From positions 5,887,501 to 5,951,500 of the forward strand of contig NC_037090.1 of assembly GCF_002994745.2 (NCBI RefSeq): a DNA stretch of 64,000 bases, given 5' to 3'. The translations under genes and the position numbers were made by a program. The notes beneath the pieces were generated by a model that saw only the letters and a list, made by a program, of their open reading frames with translations, did not search any database and was not told where the DNA came from. The DNA is from Rosa chinensis (taxonomy: Eukaryota; Streptophyta; Magnoliopsida; Rosales; Rosaceae). Positions within the stretch are counted from its first letter, which is position 1. The number at the start of each line of letters is the position of its first letter. Positions 22,048 to 33,078 of the stretch are shown here, in pieces.

Positions 22048-24536
22048 GAAGTAGAATTTTTTAGTGCAATTGATGGAACCAAAGCAAACAAGTGGCTAGC
22101 TGAGGAAGGAACTAGCTAATTGTGGAGACAGAGGCTACATGGATGTTTCTTTCTTCATGTTAGATTGGTATGTGTTTGGTAAACATGAAAATGGAGATAC
22201 AAAGTAGGACAGCTCAGGTGGGTTAAGGAAGCATGTTGGTATTCCTATGAGGGGACCGCAGGTGGGTTTTTTCACTTCGTGGAATTAGAGAGAAGGGTTT
22301 TGAAGACAGGAGAGGGTGCCAAAAGATCTGCTCCATATATAGAAGTAAAGATCATCAAATGCATGAGTTGGTGCATAGTTCTGTGGTTTCTCTTTGCGTG
22401 TTCTTAATATATTAATTGGTTTATTTTGTGTATCCTTTTGCTGTCAATCGGTCACTTCAGTGTTGTTTTGTAAAAGGCCGAGGTAGCTAAAGATGTCAAG
22501 ATATCAAGTGCTCAACTGCAACTTTAGGAGAAAAGTGGATAGAAGTCCTTGAATTACTGATTTCCACGAGTTGAAGCCTAATAGATCGCACAAGCATGCA
22601 CCAACTCTGTTATTCATGAAAAATTTCATAATTATATGGCATTTTAACCTCCTTAGAAATCAAGCGTTATATTGGCAAGCCACATTTGTAGCAAAAACTT
22701 GAATTAAATTTAGTGGTAAGTATATATTTCTCTCCAAGAATATATAGAAAAACGTTTCGATTTTTCTATCGTTGAGAATATATTGAAATAGAGAGTTTCA
22801 CATGCATTTTGACAAAAATACAACATCAATATGTATTATAGTGAGAAAAGAGACTTTAGAATAGAATTTAGAATTTACCAATATAATATAATATAATTTG
22901 ACCAGTGATCTGAATTTTGAGTGGTGAAAGTGACTTTTATGAAATGAGACTATGAGAGGTTTTGTACTCATAAAGCCTAATTTTAAGGAATCATTACCTA
23001 AATAAGTATTCTCTCATGTTTACGATAATGTATGACCGAGCCCTAGGAGGCCATAGACATTTCATGAAACCCTAATACAGGCGTGTTTCGATCTCATACA
23101 TCCTGTCAGATCATGCATACGTCCAATCAAATCTCATTGCTTGCAGTAACTTGTAACGTGAACGACGAAAAACTTTATTTCGATCAGACTCATGAGAAAG
23201 GAAAGGTGACATGAATTAGTTGAAGGTCTCCACCTCCTCCTCAGACTCCTCTTAAATTTAAAACCATGAATGCGTTCTCTGTGAAAGCAGCTGTCTCCTT
23301 TCTCCTTTCTTTGTGTATTAATATCATCTTTCTCTGAGCCATTTGGCTTTTGTTTGAACGAGGGTAGCAAATCCAATCTACTGAGAACAATCACCATGTC
23401 TTGTTACTGTCAATCGATTTTGGTATTATCGATCATGTGTCTCAGACGTGATAATTATGCTGTAAAAGTGGAAAGAGTTAGGGTTCTCGGGTATGCAAAT
23501 TTATTTCTTACCTCAAGAAATTTCTATTTATGGAAAATGTTTCACTCTGAAATTTGGAAATTGTGGTTTCCCTTCAAGCAACCCGGTACAAGTCTCCCCT
23601 CCCCCCTTCCCCCTTCCCCCATTTTTCTTTCAAAGTACTATTGCTTTCTTCTCTATTCCAATTTGGCTCTAGTTTCTTCAAAGCTTTTGATTCTATCTGG
23701 TTCTGAAACATGACATTAATGGAGTTTCTTTGACTATTACTTTACCATATTCACGTGAGACATAGAAGAAAAAATCCGCACAACTTTTTTTTCTTGATCG
23801 AATACTCAAAAGTTGTAGGCTCAGCAAAAATTGAAATTTCTAAATGAGTTTTTTCACCAACAATTTTTGGAGATTTCAGGGATTTCAAAATGATACGTGA
23901 ACTTTCAAAGTTACCAATATAATATTTTGACTCAATTTTTCTTGTCAATGTCATACCTATGTCAATTTTCCATCATGGCTTTGTCTTTGTGAGGTATATG
24001 ATGAGTTAAAAAATGAGGGCAAAAAATACTTTTTGAATTAATTCAACACTAAACTCGATCAAAACCTTCATTCCCTCCAAACGTACTAACTACACTTAGA
24101 GAAAAATATCGACCTAAATCATGTAGTAAGTACTTATTCAGTTTACTATGCACTACTTGTAAATGCCTCTTTTGGAGAAATGGTTGGTAAAGTGAAAGAT
24201 TTCTATGAAAAACAGAGGAATATAGACAAAGCTGGAAAACAAATGGAAACGAAGGCTTCAATTTCATTGATAGATTTTCCAATACAAGTATTTATAATAC
24301 AGCTTTACAGTTGAGTTGGAAAGTTACAATTTTACCGTTTTACACCCTCCCTCAAACTTATGGGAGAGAAGTTATCATCATATTGCATTAGAAAAGAGCT
24401 AAAGACTTCATCACTAATACAGTAACTTGCAATATTGGTTTCAACCAGGCTCAATGAGCGGAAATGATTGGCATAGCTGAAGAAGCAAAATCAGCAAATT
24501 AAAGAGCTGAAGGATAGCAGCAAATAAGCTTATTTC
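22048..24536. other. UFO upstream region
   Basis: This is 2.5 kb of AT-rich DNA 5' of the minus-strand UFO gene, the likely home of its promoter. No coding sequence is recognised. It ends at the split SINE and retrotransposon A, so any distal UFO regulatory DNA beyond this point has been pushed away. Confidence 0.45.
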
Positions 24537-24561
24537 AACTAGGAGGAATAAGTGTGTCGGT
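24537..24561 (+). mobile_element. left end of a SINE split by retrotransposon A
   Basis: An 18-bp sequence AACTAGGAGGAATAAGTG (24537-24554) recurs perfectly at 37181-37198 and is read as the SINE target duplication. The first 7 bp of the SINE (TGTCGGT) follow at 24555-24561. TCGGT at 24557-24561 is also the target duplication of the LTR element. Confidence 0.75.
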
Positions 24562-25682
24562 TGATAGGAGCATTTTAATGCGGTATTTTAATAGTTAATT
24601 CCTCACATTTTGCTTAGTTAATTCCTTAACGAATCGATTTTTAACTCAATTTCTATTTTTTAGGTACATTGGAGTAGATGATGATGAAATGAGCTGTTTG
24701 GCCCTAAAATGAGCATTTTGGCCTGAGAAAGCGTGTCTTGGAGAAATTGAGCCAATGAGAAAGCGAGCTAGACAAGAAATGAGGAGTGGCAGACTAACCA
24801 TCTGAACTTCAAATGAGTTGAAACTTTCCAGATTCATTCTAGAAAGCCCAAGGATCATTTCTTATGAAGAGTTCCAGAGAAAAATATGAGTGGAAGGCCT
24901 TCAAACAATCAGCCCAATTCTCTACAGAAGCAAAACCGGAAAACTGGACCTGTAAGAGGTCCAGCAGCATTTCCGGCCCAACCACATGGCAAGAAATTCT
25001 GAAATTTTACCACAGTAATCTACACTCATGGTGGATAATTTCATATGAAGAAGTCGAAGGCATATAATGAAGTCTTGTTGGAGAAATAATTGAAGGAATA
25101 AAGGGGAAGAAACTGACTTGAAAACAGCTCAACACCACATATTCATGTTTCCCACCCACATGAAGAAAGCATTTCTTTTTCCTTGGATACATTTTTCTAC
25201 TCTAAAAGATCATCATCACTTCCACATTTCTTCACCTTCATGCTTTGCTTTCATCATTACCTCATCTTTTACATATTTTACAAACCACTCTCATACTCCA
25301 CTTTCATTATTTTTCTTCATCTCATCATTTCACTCTTCTTTTTCCTCCCTATTTAAACACCTTCTCCTCTCACTCTCAATCACCAATTTCTGAATCCATA
25401 ACACAAATTCCTTCATCCATTCCATCTTCTTTGTCTCTCCATTTCCTTTCCATTTTCCTTTTCCATTCTCTAGTTCTTAGTTTTGCATTTTCAAGTAAAG
25501 AGAAGAAGAAGAAGTAGTGAGGACATAGCCTCCATCATCCATCTTGAAGACTTGCTTCCAAGATTCAAGATTCCAACGTTCAAGCTCTCCATCTCCATCT
25601 CCCCTCACGGTGTAATTCATTCTTTTTCCTTGTAATGATCTTTTGTTTTCCTTGTTTGAATTCATATGAACTTGTTTCTAGT

Positions 25683-28600
25683 TGTTGAGTTAAAAAAATT
25701 GCACAAAGTGAAAATGTCACCCAACGTAATTTCACTCGTATTCATTAACAGAATAGAGTGTTAATTATTTCGGGTCCGACCCATTCAAGACAGAATGTGT
25801 CTCTTAATTACAATCCCTTGTTACAAGGGAACACCCTTTGATTCCATTTATAAAGAAACCAGTGTGTATTTGTTTGTTTTTGCGGCTGCACCCGAATTTT
25901 GGAACGGGTTGCCTACGTACCCGGGAATGGATCAAGCCACTCGTAGTTCAAGAGTTCCAATGAGTGAATGACCCATTGGAAGGCTTCGATTTTTGGAATA
26001 GGAATAGTGTTTAGGACGCGGTTGCATCTAGATTATTTGATTCCAGATTGCCTACATACCCTTGCGGGATCAAACCACATGTAGTTCCAGCCTTTGGGAT
26101 TTAAATGGGTAGATGACCCATTTATTTTTGGATTGGTGTTTGAGATATGTTTGAGGGTTTAGAGCCCTTGAATTTGCATTTGGGTAATTTGGGAATGATT
26201 TGATTTTTCTGGTGTTTGGGTAAATTTGACTGGTGGAGTTAGGGATTCGATTTGAATTTGTGGTTGTATCTAGTGGGTCGCTAGATTGCCTACATACCCT
26301 GTGAAGGGATCAAACCATTGTAGTTCATAGATGGCGACTTGAGCTTTCTTGGTTTTGTACCAAAAGGATATTTTTAGGTTCCGAGGTATTTTTAACGAAA
26401 CCCGAGCCTGGGTATTTGGAAATGGAACCCATAGCGTCATGCTTTGCCGAATTCTTCCAACGGGCCCAAATTTTGAAATGGGCTTCCTCGCGAATCGTAT
26501 TCCTCGACTTATGAAGCTTTCTTGACCCCAAACTTAACACGGGGACTTTTGATGCACCGAGGGAAGTCTGAGTCTTTTTTTTTTTAGAATCCAGAGACAT
26601 GCATAAACTTCTATTTTGGGCATCAAATTTTGCTATGGACACCCATGAACTTTCCAGAAACCCAAAGCGCGTCTCACAGGCCCAGTTGCTTTTTTCACTT
26701 ATTCTTTTATTTTTATTTTCTCACAGCTGCTTTACTTCAATCTCCACTATCCCCAAACCCAGATGAACACGAACTTGGTACGCCATTCTTGCCAAGCCGA
26801 AGCGGGGATGGATCTGGAGACAGAAGTCCATTTAGCGATGGAGTTGAAGATGGGCCGCGACTATATTCTTGTCCCAAAGGGATTTCACAGCCTGCAATTG
26901 AGATTTCTGTACACAAGTTGGGTGAGGACTTCACTCTTAATTCACTCCTTCGTTTGATTTGTGTACAACAAAACTGAAACTTTCTTCTTGATCCTCTCCA
27001 TCAGTGGCTCTGGGCTTTGAATCTTGTCTTCTGGTGTTAAAACTTAACCGCGGTGAGTTCGAACAAGGCAAAAGTGCAGTGTTTACTTTGGGTTGCCAGC
27101 GAATTGAAAGCAAGGCTCCTGTCTTTGACTCCAAGTACGTGTCTGAGCTAGAGAGATCCCTTGTTTCCACTGATGAGCTTCAATTAATGCTCTTCCTTTC
27201 CCTTCTTTTTTCTTTTGCAGGTGCTATAAGGAAGACACGCATAGACTATTGCTGACATCGAGAGTAAGTTTTGTTATCAGAACATTCACTTTCTTCTATG
27301 TCCTTTTGCTTTGTGCTTTTGTCAATTTCTGCAATTGTCTTATTGATTTCAATTAATTGAAACCTGCATGCTCAAACCAGAGCCACCGCCAAGCTTTCTT
27401 TGACTTTTCAAACTTGATTATAAAACCAATGCCAAACTAATCTTCTTTTTTTTCTATGACGGCACCTCATCAAGTTTGTAATTTGGTTGTCTCATATCAT
27501 TGTTAATTAAGCTTTTGAATTGTGCCTGGCTTGATTGAACTTCCCCACATGGCCTGCAGTATTCCAGAACACACATTTTTTATATTGCTTTGTACTTTTG
27601 TGAACTTCCGGAATTGCTTTGTTGACAATGACCAACACTTGGGTTAGATTAGAGTTTCACTTGCTAGAGACTTTACTTCTCTTAGTCTTCATGACAGCAC
27701 CGCTTGGATTTCTTGTAGCAATATTGGCTTAAAACTTACTGCAGCCTTTGAGTAGTTGAATTTGATTTTTACCCAAGGACAAATGATCTTGACGCTGTAG
27801 CAATTCACCATAATCAAGCTTTGAACTTTGTTTTACTATTCCACCTCATGGCTTCTACTTTGTTTCTTCTGTTTACAATTGTTTGCACCTCGACATATCG
27901 TACCCGAGAACGCGGGCTTGTCATTTTGCTTTTGTCATTCTCGTTGTACTTGTGCAATTTGATGGAACTCTCTCCTCTGCAAATGTCACCAGAACATCAT
28001 TCTTGCTCCCTTTTCTTTTGTATCTTCTGTTTTGTACTTTGGTAACCTCTGTAATCGACGTTTGATCTCATTTGTTCAATGAAGACGTTGCTTTTTATTT
28101 GTATCACCAACTGCTGCAATTTCAAGGCTTTTGTTAACTTGACAAAACCTTATTATTATTATTTTTTATGCAGGTACAAAACAAGTACAGGAGCTGTGGT
28201 GTCATAAATTCCAGAGTTCCAGACTTTTGATTTCAATGGCGAGTCTTCTGTCCCTTTTCTCTTAGTTTCTTTGCACCGAAAACAATTTCTTTGTGCTTTG
28301 TCAACTCCCATTGCTGCAACTTTAAGGGTTTTAAATTTGACAAACCCTTTTGTGCAGGTACCAGGCGAGGACAGCAGCTGCAGTCAGGACTCCAAAGCTT
28401 CAATTTGAGGGTGAGTCTCTGTCTACTTAGACTTTGTTCATATTTTTTGTGTTATTTGAGTTGGTGCTTTAAAGGCAATTTGACATGGTGATAGGAGGGA
28501 CTGTTCTGTTTATAGAACATCGGAGACGCTGCTCCGGTATATTCATCGGGACGCTTCCCGGCATGAGTTCATCGGGACGCTGCCCGGCATGAGTTCATCG

Positions 28601-29256
28601 GGACGCTGCCCGGCATGAGTTCATCGGGTCGCTGCCCGGCATGGTTCATCGGGACGCTGCCCGGCATGGTCATCGGAGGCGCTGCTCCGGCATGTACTTT
28701 GACATCATTGACACCCGAAGGTGCCGTTGTGAGGAAGACCTGCAACAGAAAAGAAAAGGTGGTGGAGAGCGCTGGAACGAGGTCTGAACCTTTTGTCTTC
28801 CAAGCTGCTTTGCTGCTTTCTCCTTCTTGTTTTTCCACGTTGTTGTACTCTGTTGCCTCCTCCGTTGCGTCCTCCTGTTGTCTTCCCCACGTTGCGGCCC
28901 TCTTTTTTCCTTTTCATGTGGTGCTTATATACTGCACCCGAGATGAGTTTGACTTGTATACAACACGGAGGGTTTTAGAGTTCAACTTGAAGTGAACTAG
29001 TTGGACATTTTATCTCCTTTTTCTTTTGACGTGAAGACTGCAGCTTCTTTTTCAATTGCTTGTCTAGACTTTGAAACAAGCTAGAAGTCAGCAGCTTAAT
29101 TGTTTCTTTTGTTTAAAGCTTCACTAGCTGTCAAACTCGTCCGCTATTTTTCTTGAGATAAAAGGCTTTTAAAATTACATAAATTAAAGCACTCTTATTT
29201 TCTTTAAGTGGACGAAACTTAATGTAATTGGATATGTATTTTTTTTCATTTCAACA
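25683..29256. mobile_element. 3.57-kb TGTTGA...TCAACA insertion in LTR A (solo-LTR-like)
   Basis: The insertion has perfect 6-bp inverted ends TGTTGA/TCAACA and a 5-bp duplication CTAGT (25678-25682 and 29257-29261). The 3' LTR of A shows the empty site. TG...CA ends and a 5-bp duplication are LTR-retroelement marks, but I see no internal LTR pair, PBS or pol, so a very long solo LTR is the simplest reading. The first 650 bp carry three copies of a motif like GCCTACGTACCC...GGATCAA.CCAC..GTAGTTC (about 25910, 26050 and 26290), common in long plant gypsy LTRs. The 26.6-29.0 kb part has short ORFs with no recognised product. Confidence 0.75.
28523..28695. repeat. GC-rich 26-bp tandem repeat
   Basis: About six copies of a unit close to ATCGGGACGCTGCCCGGCAT plus GAGTTC. 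The last copies are shortened to 24-25 bp and the edges are diverged. Each unit contains CGGG...CCCG, which can pair as a short stem. The array is GC-rich in otherwise AT-rich DNA and lies inside the 3.57-kb insertion. Confidence 0.85.
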
Positions 29257-30094
29257 CTAGTTAACAATAATGTTTAGGGTAAAGTTTAAACCCAACTTCT
29301 ATGTTTAAATAAAGAATTTCGATTCTTATGTTGTGATTCCAAAGTTGCTTATGTGTGATTGTTCGATTGAATTTGCTTTATAGATATCTTTTGTATTTTA
29401 ATCTTATGTGGTTCGAAACACGTAGGGTTTTGATATGAATGGTGCTAGGTTTAAGAACATGAAATCGACTTTTCGTTTTGTGTAAACTTGAATCAAAGTA
29501 GTAAAGGTTTTGGACAAAAATCGAATTCAATTGAAGAGGATTGCAATTAGGTGAACTTATTCATACTAAGTTGTACACTTGAGTTGATAGTCTTTCTATG
29601 TGTTTCATGCGTTGAACATGTCATGATTGACTAGCTTTCTAGGGCTTGATTACATGTTTAATAGGATTAGTCTATGTGCTTTCACTTAGATTAATTAGCA
29701 TTGAAAAGTAAAATATGGGAAATTGTTTGCTTTTAACGTTTCACATGATCAACTCCTCTCTCATGACTTAGAAGAACAATGTAGGGTTAATTCGAATTCA
29801 ATGATAAACTAGGGTTTAATCTTTGTTTCTTATGTTTCATTCTTGTACATGTGTTTTTATATTTTCTTTATTTTAATTTTCAATTCTTTAATTCTTAAAA
29901 CCCCCCCCCCCTTATTTTTTGTTCACTTGTATATATTTATTCTTTATTTTATTTCTGTAAATAATAATTTTCTTTATTTGTTACACAATTACAGGTGTAC
30001 CCTCAATCCCCGGAATAGAACGATCCCTATTTGCTTATACTACTAACGATATTTCAGGGTTAAATTATGCGCTTACTCAAAGCGCGTCAATTTT

Positions 30095-30112
30095 TGGCGC
30101 CGTTGCCGGGGA
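30095..30112 (+). promoter_or_regulatory. primer binding site of element A (tRNA-Asp type)
   Basis: TGGCGCCGTTGCCGGGGA starts 5 bp after the LTR. It is complementary to the 3' end of plant tRNA-Asp(GUC) including CCA, the primer used by Athila-like gypsy elements. Confidence 0.9.
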
Positions 30113-31341
30113 TTGAAAAATCACTTGCTAAATTGTGTCATTTATTGTATATATTTGTTGTTTAAAAATTGTTTGAAACTTAGTTTAAATTAACTAGAAT
30201 ATTATTTATATTATTGAACACGAATTTTAATTGTAGGTTGTAAATTGAGAGGAATAGGTGAAGTCTCTTTTGTTAATATTGGCCTAAACCCCTTATTGGT
30301 ACCTAGCTCAGATCCCTTAAGGTTGAGGGCGGCCTTTATTAACACTTGTTGAACTGTCTTCACACTTATGAACTTTTTCATCTTAGTAAGTATAGCCTAT
30401 GTGGAATGGTGTCTAGGAAGGGGACAACGTTCATGACGGGTTTTTGAATCCAGAAGTGCTTGCAAATGGGCGTAAACCACTATGTGGGAGTAGCTCATGC
30501 CAAAATGGATTTTTCCTCTCGTGTTCGTCCTCCCCCACCTGGCCATTTCAGTAAGGTTGCCCAAACGATTTAAAAGGGAGTTTGTGTCTAGGCGACTATA
30601 CTTGGGCCGCACGTCCACTTGATTTACCGCTTGGAATTTGATTCGATATCAATAATGTTTATAATAAAAGAAATACTTGTGAATACTCTATACATGTAAA
30701 TTATTTTGTTGTTTCACACTTTAAACTTGTAAAAATATTTTTCACGTTTTATACTCACTTGTGTACTTAACTTGTGTCTTTTGTACAATATACTTGTTAA
30801 TTATACTTGTTAATTATACTTGTAGTTTGTAATTAATAGTTATACTTGTTTTTATTTTGTATTTCTTTGTTAATTATAGTTACTAACTTTATTTAATGTA
30901 GGTACCGTCTGGCTGCAAGACGTAAAATACAAGCGCTACTTGGGAGGCAACCCAATTCAGAATATAATCAGATTTGCTTTCTCTTTCCCTATTTCTTTTT
31001 TCATTTTTTCTCTATTGTTTTTATTTTAGGATTTGTTTTCGTAAATGTCTTCTATCTATTCTTACTTATTTCATTGCATGCTTTTAATTGATTACATTGA
31101 AGATAATGCAATATTTAAGTGTGGGGGAAGGGATTTATATTTTTGTCTTTCATTTTGAGTCCTATATATATTTTTGTCTTTTATTTTTGAGTCCTATATA
31201 AGTATATATAAAAAAAACAAAAAATAAAAAAATAATAATAAATAAAAAAAAAAACAAAAAAAAAACTGCATTCATTCAGTCTTATTAAATTAAGCTATTT
31301 ACAAAAAAAAATAATAATAATAATAATAATAATACTCTATA

Positions 31342-31941
31342 CTAAGCCATGTCTGCATCTCTGTAGGAGTTGAGACTGAGCTCAAGGGAAATGTGAGAGC
31401 CACCGCCATAACCGCCACCTCCCTCGGAAGTAGTCTTCATGTTGCCCAAGATGTCCTCACCATGCATGGGGAATAGTGGAAGGGTTTCAATCTCCTGGTG
31501 ATATTCTCCTCGTTGTTCCATGATCGATCCATCAGCACCATAGCCGACACGTGACCCAAAGTTTAGATCAATGGATCTGTCAATGGATCTGTCATTACTA
31601 GTAGAACCAGTGGAACCAAAATTGAGATCGAGAGATCCACCAACCGGAACGTTCCGAAATTCCTTCAACTTCTGCCTCTCACGAGCCTTGAGGTTCTGGA
31701 ACCAAAAGAAAACGTTTTTGTCCTCGATCTGCCCATACTGTTTCAGATGAAGGCAGATCTCTTGAATCTGCTCTGGAGTTGGGTACTTAAAACCCTTATC
31801 ATAGTAAAGGCCCTTGAGGATTCTTAGTTGAGGCGGTGTGGGAGCCCACCGGTTATTAGTCCCGGCTGCTTGGTTGTTTCCTCCATCCTCGATTTGTTGC
31901 TGGGTCTGTTGCTCCATTAGTTGCAGAGTTCGTGGTTCCAT
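31342..31941 (-). CDS. WUSCHEL-like homeodomain protein carried antisense in element A
   Basis: This intact 199-aa ORF has no intron. A Q-rich N-terminus is followed by a WOX homeodomain at 31-95 ([17 protein letters not shown] to KARERQK), with the extra loop residues typical of the WUS clade. The WUS box TLPLFPMH (153-160) is perfect, and the EAR-like SLELSLNS ends the protein (185-192). Two DLNFG motifs lie between (105-109 and 125-129). ILK.LYY and KARERQK favour WUS itself over other WOX genes. Differences include NHKAR changed to NLKAR in helix 3 and FYWFQN to FFWFQN. WUS proteins are about 290 aa, so this is a shortened derivative. WUS keeps shoot stem cells and acts mainly as a repressor through the WUS box and EAR; activity of this copy is unknown. 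Confidence 0.88.
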   Translation of the reverse strand: MEPRTLQLMEQQTQQQIEDGGNNQAAGTNNRWAPTPPQLRILKGLYYDKGFKYPTPEQIQEICLHLKQYGQIEDKNVFFWFQNLKARERQKLKEFRNVPVGGSLDLNFGSTGSTSNDRSIDRSIDLNFGSRVGYGADGSIMEQRGEYHQEIETLPLFPMHGEDILGNMKTTSEGGGGYGGGSHISLELSLNSYRDADMA

Positions 31942-32053
31942 GTTGGTGAAGAAAGGATTTGAGTTTCGAAAGAAAGGCTGAAGGGTTGAGAGAGAAAGGC
32001 TGGAACTCGGAAGAATTTTCTTTTGGAGTGAATAGTCGCTCCCTCAGAATGCA

Positions 32054-32364
32054 CCTATTTATTGAACGAGTGAGCGGATCTCCACCGTTGGATGGACGAT
32101 CTCTGAGATTAAATCTACGCGTTGGATTAAAGTCACCCGAAAACACGGAAAAGCTGTTGGTGCGTGGAAGACACGTGGGGGAACCAAACGAATCTCGAGG
32201 AGCTGTGACAGACAAGCTACAGCAGAAAGCAGGTTTAATTGCCGTGAATCAAGGAAAAGAAAGGACGCGTGGGGGAATCAAACGAATCTCGAGGATCCGT
32301 GACAGACAAGCTATAGCCGAAAGCATGCCATAAATCCAGGAAAAGAAAGGAATATTTACACGTG
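32054..32364 (-). promoter_or_regulatory. promoter-like region of the WUS-like ORF, copy A
   Basis: On the minus strand, CAATAAATAGG (32064-32054) lies about 113 bp before the ATG. The other copies have CTATAAATAGG here, so the TATA box of A is mutated. Upstream are two tandem units of 94 and 93 bp (32174-32360), each beginning CGTGGGGGAA, and two CACGTG G-boxes (32172-32177 and 32359-32364). The assignment is inferred from position and motifs only. Confidence 0.5.
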
Positions 32365-32547
32365 GGGGAGTTTCTTGGGCCGTGAACTATCATAACTCTT
32401 CTCCTTCCCGGAGAAGCTTTGTTAAAACCGTGTGCCTGTTGAGATTTCTACCCTATTTTGTGCTTTACATATACATCCTTTTTTGTCTCCTCCAGATTTT
32501 ACTAAGGTTTGTCTAAGCGTGCAGTTTCAAATTCCTTCTACTTCCTC

Positions 32548-33078
32548 ATGGCTCGAACCAAGGTAACCCCTCGCAGGGGCGTCAATCAACGCCGTGTTCT
32601 CTCTTTGGAAGAAGAAGGTCGTCAAGCGGCCACTAGAGCTGGGCTTACTCGTCCATGGGACCATCGTCCTATCCGTGAGCGTACCCGCAGTCCCCCTCCT
32701 CTGCCTCGTCGCTCTCCCAGACTGCATCCCGGAGAGTCTTCTTCCTCACCAGCTACTCGTGCTCCTCGGCCTATGGCCACCCTGGAAAGCTTGTCGGATT
32801 CGATTGATGATTTGCGTTCCTCTCTCCGCGATGGTATTATGGTGACAGATTGGAGAGTCAATTGCATGATCGATTACATCTCTGAGATGAACTGCTCTTT
32901 GATCCGCTGTCACACTGCAATAAACAAGCTTGCTCAGGAAGTCAATAACTTGCAGAGTTATCCTCCTGGGTTTCCTCGCAAGGACGCTACTGCATCACAA
33001 CATGAGAACCCTCCTCAGGAGGCTGAAACCAGCAAGAGGGCTGCCACTCGCCCGCATACCGCTCCTCCAAAGGAGTAA
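32548..33078 (+). CDS. element-encoded 176-aa protein of unknown function, copy A
   Basis: The ORF begins MARTKVTPRRGVNQRR and ends TAPPKE. The N-terminal third is basic and rich in Arg, Pro and Ser (RERTRSPPPLPRRSPRL). The middle is a predicted helical region (LESLSDSIDDLRSSL...TDWRVNCMIDYISEMNCSLIRCHTAINKLAQEVNNLQ), and the tail is Pro/Lys-rich. It lies in the sense strand just before a GGGAGGCAACCCA motif. A nearly identical full-length ORF exists in C and a frameshifted one in B. It could be a remnant gag-like or additional Athila-type ORF. I recognise no zinc knuckle or enzyme motif. Confidence 0.6.
   Translation: MARTKVTPRRGVNQRRVLSLEEEGRQAATRAGLTRPWDHRPIRERTRSPPPLPRRSPRLHPGESSSSPATRAPRPMATLESLSDSIDDLRSSLRDGIMVTDWRVNCMIDYISEMNCSLIRCHTAINKLAQEVNNLQSYPPGFPRKDATASQHENPPQEAETSKRAATRPHTAPPKE

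Larger units (their letters stand above)
24562..30089 (+). repeat. 5' LTR of element A (interrupted by an insertion)
   Basis: This LTR runs from TGATAGGAGC to GCGCGTCA. Removing the 3574-bp insertion and its CTAGT duplication leaves 1949 bp, against 1947 bp in the 3' LTR. A TATTTAAA box at 25350-25357 is followed by a CT-rich stretch, a plausible U3/R promoter. The length difference is explained by the poly-C run near 29900. Confidence 0.9.

Noticed and set aside
25118..25517. Ser/Phe/Leu-rich open frames in LTR A and their duplicates at 35667-36066
   Set aside because: Pyrimidine-rich U3/R sequence gives open frames by composition; both LTR copies show the same.
28569..28995. Open frames over the 26-bp repeat array (MSSSGRCPAW... 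and the reverse)
   Set aside because: 26 bp is not a multiple of three, the peptides only mirror the repeats, and no domain is present.
30397..30618. 73-codon minus-strand open frame in the leader of A, also at 42223-42444 in B
   Set aside because: The equivalent stretch in C is not open over the same length, it has no recognisable domain, and similarity among copies is explained by element homology.
31342..31941. Idea that the WUS-like ORF is an ordinary host gene with retroelements nearby
   Set aside because: All three copies sit at the same place between the PBS and PPT of complete elements with intact LTR pairs.
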